Assembly (NCBI RefSeq): GCF_018739885.1
Contig: NZ_JADOES010000016.1
Location: 35,445-99,444 of the forward strand
DNA: 64,000 nt
Source of the DNA: Leptothoe spongobia TAU-MAC 1115
Lineage (GTDB): Bacteria > Cyanobacteriota > Cyanobacteriia > Phormidesmidales > Phormidesmidaceae
Direction of reading: 5' to 3'
The notes beneath the pieces were generated by a model, which was not told the DNA's origin, searched no databases, and was given only the letters and a program-made list of their open reading frames with translations. Position 1 is the first letter of the stretch, and every line of letters starts with the position of its first letter. The position numbers were made by a program, and so were the translations under genes. Positions 20,301-27,586 of the stretch are shown piece after piece.

Positions 20301-20672
20301 GATGGGCCAGGGAAAGATTGGGTCTGATACTTCAGTGGAGGCGGTTTGGATAATGTGTCGTAGAGTGTCGGTCCAGGGGGGCAAGGGGTGTTCTGGGGAA
20401 AGCTGGACGTTGCCTAGATAGGGTCGTACGGTATCCAGGGTAAGCCCATCCCACTGGAGGCGTTTTTCTAAAATGTCTGGTTGATTTTCATGGGCTACGG
20501 TTTGACACCAGCGATCGCACCGTTGATCAATCTTTGTTTGGCTGTTTTGATCGGGGGTGGGGATGTAGCGATCGCTATCCAGTCGTTCCCAAAGAAAGCT
20601 GGCATCGGCGACAATCTGAGCCAGGTCAGCATCGGTTAAGTGAGCCTTTTCCATGATCAACGTATGAGACAT
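17310..20672 (-). CDS. lanM: Class II lanthipeptide synthetase LanM, CCG (ProcM-like) type
   Basis: A bifunctional enzyme of 1120 residues with an AGAGGA box before the start. The N-terminal dehydratase half phosphorylates Ser/Thr and eliminates phosphate. It carries LKLVYKPKDLGMEV, the catalytic-loop GTDCHHENLI and the metal motif LIDMETLLH. The C-terminal LanC-like cyclase (~740-1110) joins Cys thiols to the dehydro residues. Its zinc ligands read Cys983 (WCHGAAG) and Cys1028-Cys1029 (LCCGNLG). Most LanC domains have Cys-Cys-His; the three-Cys version marks the CCG group that includes ProcM, known for processing many different precursors. That fits the many Nif11-leader genes just upstream. 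The nearest precursor ends 102 bases before lanM, so they are probably one transcript. Full length, no disruption seen. Confidence 0.95.
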   Translation of the reverse strand: MSHTLIMEKAHLTDADLAQIVADASFLWERLDSDRYIPTPDQNSQTKIDQRCDRWCQTVAHENQPDILEKRLQWDGLTLDTVRPYLGNVQLSPEHPLPPWTDTLRHIIQTASTEVSDPIFPWPIDPDHPIPFEDIWLPAIHVARQRLLTRLGASQLNPATLPISILSDQAYTALERSLLQRLSGLSSQTLNFEFSKDRSFGQNLLNLLGIDDPEADESNSQYQQFVQELLQDGLLHIFQTYPVLGRLVAVAVDLWVDATTEFIQRLTQDYGDIQQRFLSEQSTATLLGKVDTIQTSLSDPHNQGRTVFLLTFDSGLKLVYKPKDLGMEVAWNQFLTWCNHHSQLLDLKVLQVLNREHYGWVEFVEHLPCADADAVEQFYQRSGMLSCLIYVLRGTDCHHENLIASGEHLVLIDMETLLHHDANLIENSPEMDILDTESAQLFRDSVLRTGLLPRWDFSADQRIANDISGLGYTEQSQSTYKLPRWYAINTDNMHLRSETVTLPINKNVPHLEDMPLSSNNYQDQIVDGFKQMYHFLMGQKSQLLATEGPLVNLQHQRVRFILRATRIYFILLRQACTPDYLKYGVDFSIELDHLSRAFVLANDKPDAWPLLQSERQAMEQLDIPFFTANISDTVFPLNDGRTITNYFKQSSYQAVVAQIQTLNEANLAQQVAIIQGAFYAKVAHPTTIPGGHDTQSEATSNGPILSRQQLIQAARDIAIDLEARALQDANGSLNWIGMGFVAQAERFQQQMLNDSLYDGRCGVSLFFAALYQVTQDSHYQDLALRVIQPLTDRLQVMDTLSLQRYIRLMGLGGAGGVGSLIYSVIKISRFLNDETLLANAQTLATAITPELIAADQTLDIIGGAAGCILGLLPLYQVTDDATVLQQAAACGDHLLSYQTDSIAGPRAWKTIFEKPLTGFSHGATGIAYALLRLYGVTNDLRYREAALEGMAYERSLFSQAQANWPDLRDFFSDNQPTFPVQWCHGAAGIGLGRIGAMKFVSSVELEKDLKIALHTTQQQGVKGTDHLCCGNLGLAEVLLAGAQHYNNNNNIELTEHPWRQTALQTATAVVARAQQAGAYQLFANLPKSVFNPGFFQGTAGIGYQLLRLAHEQIPSVLLWE

Positions 20673-20774
20673 TTTAGCTGTCCTCTAAATTGGTTGGGGT
20701 GGGATGGGGAATATGGTTTTACGTCCTTTTAGTTAAGGGGAGTTGGTCGATGTAGAATTTTGTTGCATCAGCGT

Positions 20775-21041
20775 TTAACAGGATTGAGTATTGCAGACCG
20801 CTTGGGTATGTGACTCGTACCCGTCAAATCCTCCAGTGATGTAGAGGAGTTCGGCTTCACCTAGTTTCGTGGGCTTGAATTGGTCTTGTAATATTTTGGT
20901 AAGGCTGTTATTGGAGATGTGAGATCTCTGTTCGGCATTTGCTGTTTTGATTAGGGAAATAACATCTGCCAAACTATTGGCTGCCTTAAACTGTTGATGT
21001 AGTTGAGGAGTATTAAGTAATGCTTTGATTTGATTTAACAT
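20775..21041 (-). CDS. Nif11-leader lanthipeptide precursor 1
   Basis: 88 residues. The Nif11-type leader (MLNQIKALL..., helical, ending EAELLYITGG) is followed by the core FDGYESHTQAVCNTQSC. The core has Ser/Thr and two Cys, enough for two lanthionine rings. A GGAGAAAA ribosome site precedes the ATG. It is the precursor closest to lanM, in the same orientation. The core is unrelated to its neighbours although the leader is conserved, which is the signature of prochlorosin-like families. Confidence 0.88.
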   Translation of the reverse strand: MLNQIKALLNTPQLHQQFKAANSLADVISLIKTANAEQRSHISNNSLTKILQDQFKPTKLGEAELLYITGGFDGYESHTQAVCNTQSC

Positions 21042-21127
21042 AATTTTCTCCTTCTGAGATTAAGAGCACTTTGCCCCAAGGTTGTGCTATTCCCCTTGGG
21101 ACTGTGATTTTCTATGGATGATGAAAA

Positions 21128-21403
21128 TTACTTGACTTCACAGACGTCTGTGCAAGTAACAACGGATTCAGGAGGTCCGTCAGCACCTGCTATCGCTAAA
21201 AGGTCTGCCTCTGAAAGAGCTCGCACTTTGGAGTACATATTAGAGGTTGAGATGATTTGAGATAGGCTTTTGTTAGAGAATGTATATCCTTTTTCAGTGC
21301 CAGCAGCTTTGAGTAGTGCGATCGCATCTACCAAACTATTAGCTGCCTTAAGTTGTTGACGCAGTTGAGCGTTACTAAGTAAAGCTTTGAGTTGATTCAA
21401 CAT
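21128..21403 (-). CDS. Nif11-leader lanthipeptide precursor 2
   Basis: 91 residues. The leader starts MLNQLKALLSNAQLRQQ and ends SEADLLAIAGA. The cut site is therefore Gly-Ala, which C39 peptidases also accept. The core DGPPESVVTCTDVCEVK has one Ser, two Thr and two Cys. It begins a transcription unit: the shared upstream motif lies about 190-240 bases before the ATG, and precursor 1 and lanM follow. Confidence 0.87.
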   Translation of the reverse strand: MLNQLKALLSNAQLRQQLKAANSLVDAIALLKAAGTEKGYTFSNKSLSQIISTSNMYSKVRALSEADLLAIAGADGPPESVVTCTDVCEVK

Positions 21404-21488
21404 AGTTGTTTTTCCTTATGAGAAGTAAGATTCTATTTGGGTTGAGTGGGTTTCGGTTACTTGCGCTAACGGTTAACCCACCCCGTTG

Positions 21489-21504
21489 CCCCTCCCAGGA
21501 GGGG
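21489..21504. terminator. Short GC-rich hairpin between precursor units
   Basis: A perfect 7-bp stem (CCCCTCC/GGAGGGG) with a 2-base loop in the 381-base gap between precursors 2 and 3. The surrounding sequence (AACCCACCCCG...) resembles a common interspersed hairpin. No clear T-run, so termination is only possible. The rest of the gap (21404-21784) holds the shared motif and no gene. Confidence 0.3.
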
Positions 21505-21591
21505 ATAGGTTGTCTCGTTTTGCTTACATTATTTAGGAATTTATTGAGACCTTGTTCCTTAGTAATCATGTTATGGAGAGTGAGGCTAATT

Positions 21592-21643
21592 GTCGTTACA
21601 GGAAATGTCTGGAAAGTAGCAAGAAATGTCAGGTGATGTCAGG
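21592..21643 (-). promoter_or_regulatory. Shared upstream motif, copy 3
   Basis: GTCGTTACAGGAAATGTCTGG is followed by two ATGTCAGG half-sites exactly 9 bases apart. It sits about 190 bases upstream of precursor 2 and hence of the precursor 2-precursor 1-lanM unit. Confidence 0.6.
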
Positions 21644-21784
21644 ATACTTAGAAAGTAAAGAAGTCTATGTAGGCATTGCACACCTCACATAGACTTTGTT
21701 CAAAATTAACTGAAGCTGATTTTTAAGTAGATCAAAACACTATCATAGTAGCCTTGTAGGTTTGATGATCGCACATCTTTAAAG

Positions 21785-22036
21785 TCACATACAGTCCGGA
21801 CCTGTTGGAGCTGGAGGTTGAGGTACTTTGCCTCCAGCCACTACAATCAGTTCTCTTTCATTCAAGGGTTCAAAATTATTTTCCATCAATAGAGAGAGGC
21901 TATCACTGGAGAACCTATATCCTTTCTTGATACTAGCTGTTTTAATCAGCGAGATCGCATCTGCCAAACTATTGACTGCCTTGAGCTGTTGACGTAGTTG
22001 AGTGTCATTGAATAATGTTTTGAGTTGTTTTAACAT
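21785..22036 (-). CDS. Nif11-leader precursor 3, single Cys core
   Basis: 83 residues. A typical Nif11 leader ends NERELIVVAGG. The core KVPQPPAPTGPDCM is proline-rich, with one Thr and one Cys, so at most one thioether ring could form. It lies in the same array and orientation as the others and shares the leader, but its core differs greatly in composition. Confidence 0.85.
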   Translation of the reverse strand: MLKQLKTLFNDTQLRQQLKAVNSLADAISLIKTASIKKGYRFSSDSLSLLMENNFEPLNERELIVVAGGKVPQPPAPTGPDCM

Positions 22037-22115
22037 GGTTGTGTGTCCTTATAAGAAATTGGTTTTCAACATTAGAATTCGACAAGATAGGCATGACCTA
22101 TTCTCCGTGAACTTA

Positions 22116-22385
22116 TTAGCAACCACACCAAGTTACAGCGCCGCTACCAGTACATCCAACTATCGTCGGCGAGCCTCCTGATACGTTTAGTAATTCTGTT
22201 TCACTCAGTTGTATGGGGTTCAGCAGACCTTGTAACAGTTGGGAGAGATCGGCACTAGAAAATTGATCGCCGTTTTCGAGTCCGGCAGAGCGAATTAGTG
22301 CGACTGCCTCTTCCAAGCTGTCCGCCTTCTGGAGTTTCTGCTGCAGAGTCGTATTGCTCAGGGATGATTTGAGTTGGTTTAGCAT
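22116..22385 (-). CDS. Nif11-leader lanthipeptide precursor 4 (TWCGC core)
   Basis: 89 residues. The leader ends SETELLNVSGG and the core is SPTIVGCTGSGAVTWCGC, with three Cys and four Ser/Thr. Precursors at 25128 and 25473 have nearly the same core (PTIxGC...AVTWCGC), so this is one of three recent paralogues. The foldase-like gene lies upstream at 22490. Confidence 0.88.
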   Translation of the reverse strand: MLNQLKSSLSNTTLQQKLQKADSLEEAVALIRSAGLENGDQFSSADLSQLLQGLLNPIQLSETELLNVSGGSPTIVGCTGSGAVTWCGC

Positions 22386-22489
22386 GATTATGTTTCCTGA
22401 TACTTAATGGGTTTTCAGCATTAGAGTTTCGATAAGATGAATACAAACACCTACACAAACTCATTACATACAAAGAACTCTATAAGTGC

Positions 22490-23290
22490 TTAGATTTCAG
22501 AAAGTTTTGAGTTCTTATGCTCTTTGCGCCAGCTTTGCCAGAGTGTCTCTAAAATTTCTTCTCGGATAAAGTCCTTAAACTCAATGGGAAACCATTTTTC
22601 GATGCGGAAAATTCGATAACCAAATGTGGTTTGAATGGGCGCAATAATCGTTCCCACAGGCTGATTAATAATGGCTTTCTGTACTTCTGACGCTAGCTGA
22701 GACAGATAAATTATGCCAAGAAAACCGCCATTAGCATATGTTTGTTTATCTTTAGAATGCTCTAAGGCTAATGTGCAGAAAGATTTTGTGCCTGCTAAGA
22801 GCGACTGCTTAATATCTAACGCTGTGTCATAGTCAAAGACTAAGATTTGAGATAAGGCAACTTTTTGGTACTCCTGACGGTGACTTATATAATGGGCATC
22901 AACACTAGCACCAAACAAATGCTCTTTTAACTTTTGTTCCAATAGTTTTAGCTTGATTCCCTCTGACCAGTCTGAGAGAGTAATTCGCTGTTCTTTTAGC
23001 CATTGAATCGTTGCCGACACTTCCAACAAATTATGTTCCAGACGAAAACGATCGCCGACAACTTGACATTCCTCATCACTAACGTCGATACGATAATGTT
23101 GGCACAGTTTAACAACCAAATCTGCTGCTTCTGCTAAAGCGGTTAGCTCACTAAACCTATATGAATACCGTAAATATTCCACCAATTTTTGATCGGTGAC
23201 AGTAGAGAGTTGGGATAATGTTACCTGGGTATCGGTTTGCTGTTTAATTGTACTGTGAGTCATAACCATAAAATCCAAATTTGGGTCCAT
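22490..23290 (-). CDS. Parvulin-type peptidyl-prolyl isomerase
   Basis: About 266 residues from ATG 23290 (an AAGG box lies ~11 bases ahead). A TTG at 23314 and ATGs at 23269 and 23263 are alternatives. An all-helical SurA-like N-terminal part (~20-135) is followed by a rotamase domain (~140-240). The domain shows SQILVFDYDTA, the LALEHSKDKQTYANGGFLG loop, and a C-terminal FGYRIFRIEKW strand. There is no signal peptide, so it should act in the cytoplasm. Rotamases of this kind are common beside peptide-export gene sets in cyanobacteria. It follows the aldo/keto-reductase-like gene and precursor 5 on one strand, with gaps of tens of bases, suggesting an operon. A role in folding or holding the precursors for modification is inferred. 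Confidence 0.82.
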   Translation of the reverse strand: MDPNLDFMVMTHSTIKQQTDTQVTLSQLSTVTDQKLVEYLRYSYRFSELTALAEAADLVVKLCQHYRIDVSDEECQVVGDRFRLEHNLLEVSATIQWLKEQRITLSDWSEGIKLKLLEQKLKEHLFGASVDAHYISHRQEYQKVALSQILVFDYDTALDIKQSLLAGTKSFCTLALEHSKDKQTYANGGFLGIIYLSQLASEVQKAIINQPVGTIIAPIQTTFGYRIFRIEKWFPIEFKDFIREEILETLWQSWRKEHKNSKLSEI

Positions 23291-23360
23291 AGGGTATACC
23301 TTGACCCTATCCAAAGCTCTATTTTTACTTAAGAAAAATGGTTTTCAAATTGAATGAAGC

Positions 23361-24380
23361 TCAGGAATGGTAAATCAGCCGATGACGGGGAATTTCTTCT
23401 TTTTTCAAACGTTGGCGGTGTAAATCGCCATAAAGGTCAAAGTAATCTAGCTCTTCTGGGGTGAGTGGGCCTTTTTCAATACCAGCAATGGCTTCATCAA
23501 TGTGCTTCCGTTCGGTCCATCCTGCTAGAGCAATATCGACATTATTTTGACTAAGGGAATAGCGATATAAGTCAGGACAGGAGGGAATCCAACAACTCGC
23601 AGGTAATACTGGAGGGGCCTCCCAAAGGTAACTACCCATTCCACAGGTTTTAAATGTGACAATGCCAGGTCTTTGAGGATCTTGAGAGTCAAGTTTGGCA
23701 AAAACTTTGGTTTGTGCGGTGCGATGGGCCACGTTATGACGCACCATGATCACATCCAATAAGGGACTATTGAGCCATTGGTGTGCAAGGTCGAGACTAT
23801 GAAAAGATGCACCAATATAGCGAACTATGCCCATTTTCTTCATTCGCTCAGATGTCTCAAACATTCTTTCGATTGTTCGCTGGTAAACGGAATTAGGACC
23901 GCGAAGATCGTTGGATGCACTCAGGCAGTTCTTAAAAGCAGCCTCATTTCCTGTGTCAATCCAGCCCCAGAAGAAGACATCAATATAGTCCATCTTTAAA
24001 TCAATAAACTGATCTAACAAAGATGCCACTATTGCTTCTGGAGATTTTACCATATAGGTAACTGTTGCTAGAACAACTTTTTCTCTAGAGGATGAACCTC
24101 GTCCACAGAGTTTGCGTAATGCATCCCCCATCGAGCTATAGAGATGGTGGTGCAAGTCGCTGGAGTAGAAAAAATAGTTGATCCCGCGATCAAATGCATA
24201 AAGCGTATCTTCACTGGAGATCCGTTTACCACCCCCTAATCCTAAACAACTAACCATTAAGTCCGTCCGTCCCAATTTTCGATAAAACGAAAAATCTGAT
24301 GCTGATGGTTGTTTTTTAGGTACATCAACGGTTTGTTCGATCTTGTTGGGGATTAGGGGGTTGAGATCGATCAATTTCAT
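23361..24380 (-). CDS. Aldo/keto reductase-like protein with degenerate active site
   Basis: 339 residues. The fold signature of the family is clear: RKLGRTDLMVSCLGLGGGK at the start, MDYIDVFFWGW, RTIERMFETSERMKKMG, and VRYIGASFHSL. But the usual catalytic tetrad is hard to find. The Asp-Thr-Ala-x-x-Tyr box reads YSSDLHH, the lysine strand reads VVLATVTYM with no lysine, and the LHxPD histidine position reads WGWID. A long N-terminal extension (~35 residues) precedes the barrel. It lies between precursor 5 (31 bases upstream) and the prolyl isomerase gene, so it is probably tied to precursor maturation. It may be a binding or non-redox protein, or use different residues. Family certain, activity uncertain. 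Confidence 0.8.
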   Translation of the reverse strand: MKLIDLNPLIPNKIEQTVDVPKKQPSASDFSFYRKLGRTDLMVSCLGLGGGKRISSEDTLYAFDRGINYFFYSSDLHHHLYSSMGDALRKLCGRGSSSREKVVLATVTYMVKSPEAIVASLLDQFIDLKMDYIDVFFWGWIDTGNEAAFKNCLSASNDLRGPNSVYQRTIERMFETSERMKKMGIVRYIGASFHSLDLAHQWLNSPLLDVIMVRHNVAHRTAQTKVFAKLDSQDPQRPGIVTFKTCGMGSYLWEAPPVLPASCWIPSCPDLYRYSLSQNNVDIALAGWTERKHIDEAIAGIEKGPLTPEELDYFDLYGDLHRQRLKKEEIPRHRLIYHS

Positions 24381-24411
24381 GGTTTTAAGGACATAAGGTT
24401 ATTTATCGTGA

Positions 24412-24768
24412 TCAACAACTTGGTTGGGTGCAATGAGTTAATGCTGTCATTGCCTTTACTCCAATTCCTCCGGCTATAGAAAGCAGCTCTGCTTCACTCA
24501 GTAAGTCTGCTTGCATTTGGAGTAATTGGGAGAGGCTATCGTTAGATAACTGATATCCCTGCGAGATCGCAGCAGTCTTAACCAATGAGATTGCCTCTTC
24601 TGGGTTAGCAGCCTGCTGAATTTTTTGGCACAGTTGTTTATCTTGCAAGAGGGTTTTGATTTGATCCTGGACCTCTGGATTGGGAGCATCTTGGGTGACT
24701 GAAGTGCCTGGCATCGTGCCTGGGCTCATGGCTGGTGTGGTAACTAATGTCTGAAGTTTGAGTTTCAT
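24412..24768 (-). CDS. Nif11-leader lanthipeptide precursor 5, extended N-terminus
   Basis: 118 residues. Unlike the others it carries about 35 extra N-terminal residues (MKLKLQTLVTTPAMSPGTMP...) before the Nif11 helix region (DQIKTLLQDKQLCQKIQQAANPEEAISLVKT, shown here only as a guide to position ~36-66). The leader ends SEAELLSIAGG and the core is IGVKAMTALTHCTQPSC, with two Cys, three Thr and one Ser. It heads a probable operon with the aldo/keto reductase-like and prolyl isomerase genes. Confidence 0.83.
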   Translation of the reverse strand: MKLKLQTLVTTPAMSPGTMPGTSVTQDAPNPEVQDQIKTLLQDKQLCQKIQQAANPEEAISLVKTAAISQGYQLSNDSLSQLLQMQADLLSEAELLSIAGGIGVKAMTALTHCTQPSC

Positions 24769-24890
24769 AATTAATGTGCTCTTCTGCTTTTTAGAGTTTT
24801 TCGATGGATTGAAAATCGTTTTATCCAGTTAACTGTTGTTGATTTCGGGTTTTCTAGTCTCAACCCAGATGGATAAAATGGTTGTTTTAG

Positions 24891-25123
24891 AGCTTGCACT
24901 TGGCGATCAAGCGTCAGCCCGCCCTGGACTCAAATTCGCAAGGCTAACTGAATCAAAACCCACTAACGCATTAGCGTTCTCGAAGAGTAGGGATTAAAGC
25001 GTCCCTGACATCCTATATTTAGGCCTTACAGCCAACTTGTCCCTTTAGTGGACAGCCCTCAATTAGCGTTGGGTTTTGAACCCAATGTGGGTTTGCGCCT
25101 CACCATCGACTTAGCGCAAGATA
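24891..25123. repeat. MITE-like interspersed repeat, copy A
   Basis: A ~230-base non-coding element with imperfect terminal inverted repeats (AGCTTGCAC at one end, GCGCAAGAT at the other). It contains internal AAAACCCACTAA and GGGTTTTGAACCC blocks. Two related copies lie at 48868-49080 and 49086-49234. It fills most of the 359-base gap before precursor 6. No transposase is present. Confidence 0.7.
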
Positions 25124-25127
25124 TGAA

Positions 25128-25397
25128 TTAGCAACCACACCAAGTGACTGCTTGGGTAGGACCGCACCCAACTATCGTTGGCCGGCCCCCTGATACGTTT
25201 AGCAGTTCTGTTTCACTCAGTTTTATAGGATTCAGCAGACCTTGGAACAGTTGGGAGAGATCGGCACTAGAAAATTGATCGCCGTTTTTAGGTCCAGCAG
25301 TTCGGATGAGTGTGACTGATTCTTCCAGGCTGGTTGCCTTCCGAAGTTTCTGCTGTAGGGTTGCATCACTCAGGGAGGTTTTGAGTTGGTTCAACAT
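25128..25397 (-). CDS. Nif11-leader lanthipeptide precursor 6 (TWCGC core)
   Basis: 89 residues. The leader ends SETELLNVSGG and the core is RPTIVGCGPTQAVTWCGC. It is a close paralogue of precursors 4 and 7. The three Cys positions and the AVTWCGC end are fixed, while the residues between the first Cys and Ala vary. Confidence 0.88.
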   Translation of the reverse strand: MLNQLKTSLSDATLQQKLRKATSLEESVTLIRTAGPKNGDQFSSADLSQLFQGLLNPIKLSETELLNVSGGRPTIVGCGPTQAVTWCGC

Positions 25398-25472
25398 GGT
25401 TGTGTTTTCTTATGAGTAGTTAGTTTTCAAGATCAAAATTTCGACAAGATGGATATGCCCCACTGACGTAAA

Positions 25473-25742
25473 TTAGCAACCACACCAAGTGACTGCTTGA
25501 GTAGCACCGCATCCAAGGATCGTTGGTGAGCCTCCTGATATGTTTAGCAGTTCTGTTTCACTCAGTTTTATGGGGTTCAGCAGACCTTGTAACAGTTGGG
25601 AAAGATCGGCACTAGAAAATTGATCGCCGTTTTTGGGTCCAGCAGTTCGAATGACTGAGATCGCCTCTTCCAGGCTGGTTGCCTTCTGAAGTTGCTGCTG
25701 CAAGATTGCATCGCTTAGGGATGCTTTGAGTTGATTTAACAT
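25473..25742 (-). CDS. Nif11-leader lanthipeptide precursor 7 (TWCGC core)
   Basis: 89 residues. The leader ends SETELLNISGG and the core is SPTILGCGATQAVTWCGC. It is nearly identical over its whole length to precursor 6, 76 bases away, pointing to recent tandem duplication. Confidence 0.88.
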   Translation of the reverse strand: MLNQLKASLSDAILQQQLQKATSLEEAISVIRTAGPKNGDQFSSADLSQLLQGLLNPIKLSETELLNISGGSPTILGCGATQAVTWCGC

Positions 25743-25790
25743 GATTTTCCTCTTTTAAATGACTGTGCAAAGATAAGGTCTGTTTTTGGC

Positions 25791-25838
25791 AGTAGATGGG
25801 TGGATGAGTAGATGGGTGGATGAGTAGATGGGTGTGGA
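25791..25838. repeat. 16-bp tandem repeat, three units
   Basis: The unit AGTAGATGGGTGGATG repeats three times (the last imperfect) upstream of precursor 7 and downstream of precursor 8. A related G-rich 16-bp tandem repeat occurs at 61005-61044. Confidence 0.75.
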
Positions 25839-25856
25839 CGATTCAACTGGGGACTG

Positions 25857-26114
25857 CTACGCGCAGGGGGGTGCCTCCGTAATCGGAGATGGAAACTGCG
25901 ATGCCCATCCCCCAGCTATTGTCAGCAGGTCTTCCTCGTTTAGCGGTTCAAAACCAGTTTTCACCAGTGTAGATAGACCCTCACTAAAGGCTTGATGTTC
26001 TTGTCCAACACCAACTGTTTTAATCAGTGAGATCGCCTCTTCTAGGCTAGCTACTGCCTTAAGCTTTTGGCGCAATTGCCCATTGCCGAGCAACGCCTTG
26101 AGTTGATTTAACAT
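25857..26114 (-). CDS. Nif11-leader precursor 8, single Cys core
   Basis: 85 residues. The leader ends NEEDLLTIAGG and the core is WASQFPSPITEAPPCA, with two Ser, one Thr and a single Cys near the end. Only one ring is possible if it is a LanM substrate. The Pro-rich core resembles precursor 3 in style. Confidence 0.85.
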   Translation of the reverse strand: MLNQLKALLGNGQLRQKLKAVASLEEAISLIKTVGVGQEHQAFSEGLSTLVKTGFEPLNEEDLLTIAGGWASQFPSPITEAPPCA

Positions 26115-26224
26115 GGTTATCTATCCTTAGAAAATAAACAAAGAGGGTAGATGCACGGGAGAAGCAGGAAAGATGACGTTTGTTTCGTCTCTCCTGCCTA
26201 TGAGACTGCCAACAAAAAAGATTG

Positions 26225-26485
26225 CTAACAAACCTCAATACTGCAGCCTGAATGGTTGCCAGTGATTTTCGCTAGTCCACTACCCGCAATATCCAGCAGC
26301 GCTTTTTCATCAATGGTCTCCATTTTGCGTTGGAGCAATTGAGCCAGACCATCATGGGAAAACTGATACCCCTTTTGGGCTCCAGCAGATTTGATTAGTG
26401 CGATCGCATTCTCCAGATTACTAACAGCTTTGAGCTGCTACTGTAGTCGTACATTATTGAGCAACACTTTAAGTCGATTCAACAT
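26225..26485 (-). pseudogene. Nif11-leader precursor with in-frame amber stop
   Basis: The frame from ATG 26485 reads MLNRLKVLLNNVRLQ, then TAG at codon 16, then continues as a perfect Nif11 leader to KALLDIAGS and the core GLAKITGNHSGCSIEVC. Paralogues have Gln (CAG) near the stop, so a single C-to-T change explains it. The leader beyond the stop is very like that of precursor 10 at 27587. The core still has two Cys and Ser/Thr, so decay looks recent. Confidence 0.8.
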
Positions 26486-26654
26486 TCTTTTCTCCTTTTG
26501 AGATTCACATTAATAAAATAGGTAAAGAAAATGCAAATAAATAAATAACATTCCTCCTTCTCCTCTTTTCCTTATTTTCCTTGCCTCTCTTCAACAAGTC
26601 TTTTTTGTGTCAACACATTATGGAGGGTGCTATGACTGTTCTCATAAGCCATAA

Positions 26655-26902
26655 TTAATTCCTGAGTACGTCGCTTCTTTTGCGACCTCCAGCTCCGGCT
26701 ATAGAAAGCAATTCTGTTTCTGTCAGTTCTACAGGACTTAGTTGATTTTTAATGAGTTGGGCAAGGGTTCATTTGAGAATTGATATCCTTTTTTATCACT
26801 GGCTGTTTTGATAAGTGAAATTGCATTTGCTAGGCTATTGGCTTTCTTGATTTGTTGATGCAGTTTTGTATTAATTAGCAATGCTTGAATTTGGTTTAGC
26901 AT
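26655..26902 (-). pseudogene. Frameshifted Nif11-leader precursor
   Basis: From ATG 26902 the frame reads a Nif11 leader to GYQFSNE, then hits a stop (TAA) about 12 codons later. Moving the frame by one base restores TLAQLIKNQLSPVEL and TETELLSIAGA, with the tail GGRKRSDVLRN and a stop at 26655. A one-base deletion near position 26768 explains it. The remaining core has no Cys and is basic, so it has drifted or was never a lanthipeptide core. Confidence 0.75.
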
Positions 26903-27023
26903 GATTTTCTCCTTTTGAGATTAAGATCACCGCAATGGGTGAATTACTGTTTTCAGGTTTATGGAAGAACTTGTTTGCTTGCCATAGACCTTAGTTATCA
27001 CTTTACGAAGCGTTAGACTGATT

Positions 27024-27075
27024 GTCGTTGCAGGAACTGTCTGAAAATCAATGCTAATGGTCAGGTGATGTCAGA
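27024..27075 (-). promoter_or_regulatory. Shared upstream motif, copy 4
   Basis: A slightly degraded copy (GTCGTTGCAGGAACTGTCTG, then GGTCAGG and ATGTCAG 9 bases apart), about 120 bases upstream of the frameshifted precursor at 26902. The rest of the 294-base gap is AT-rich and holds nothing else I can name. Confidence 0.5.
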
Positions 27076-27196
27076 TAGTGAGAAAAATACAGAAGTCCAT
27101 GCAGGCATTGATTAACTTACATAGACTTCTATTAAAGCTAAGTTTAGTCAGAAATTAGTACGTCATGTAGGGCGATAATATACCTTTGTATATTAA

Positions 27197-27451
27197 TTAA
27201 TAGCATTTGTCTGTGACTCTAGGCTTGTTGCCATCAAATCCTCCAGCTGCAGAGATTAGCTTAGCTTCACTCAAATCTATCGGTTTCAATTGGTTGTCAA
27301 TTAGCTGATCAAGCTCATTGTTGGGAAATAGCAACCCCTTTTCAGTGCCAGTAGCTTTGAGAAGTGAGATCGCATCTTCTAACGTATTGGCTGCTTTGAT
27401 CTGTTGATGTAGTTGAGCGTCACTGAGTAACGTTTTGAGTTGATTTAACAT
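27197..27451 (-). CDS. Nif11-leader precursor 9
   Basis: 84 residues. The leader starts MLNQLKTLLSDAQLHQQ and ends EAKLISAAGG. The core is FDGNKPRVTDKCY, with one Thr and one Cys. It begins FDG like precursor 1, the other FDG-type core. Only one ring is possible. Confidence 0.85.
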   Translation of the reverse strand: MLNQLKTLLSDAQLHQQIKAANTLEDAISLLKATGTEKGLLFPNNELDQLIDNQLKPIDLSEAKLISAAGGFDGNKPRVTDKCY

Positions 27452-27586
27452 GTCTGAATTTCCTTCTTGTGAGAGCTGGATTTGAAATTAAACTTGAACA
27501 AGATGGGCGATGCCACCCTGTCAGACTCTTTTTTGACAAGATTTGGACATATTTAGGCTGGAATCTAGAATAGTTAGAGAAAGATT

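Noticed and set aside
25791..25838. CRISPR-like direct repeats (also 61005-61044 and 43210-43263)
   Set aside because: Units are contiguous with no spacers, and no cas genes are present.
26225..26485. Amber codon as recoded amino acid
   Set aside because: Paralogues have Gln (CAG) there and cyanobacteria are not known to recode TAG; a simple nonsense mutation is enough.
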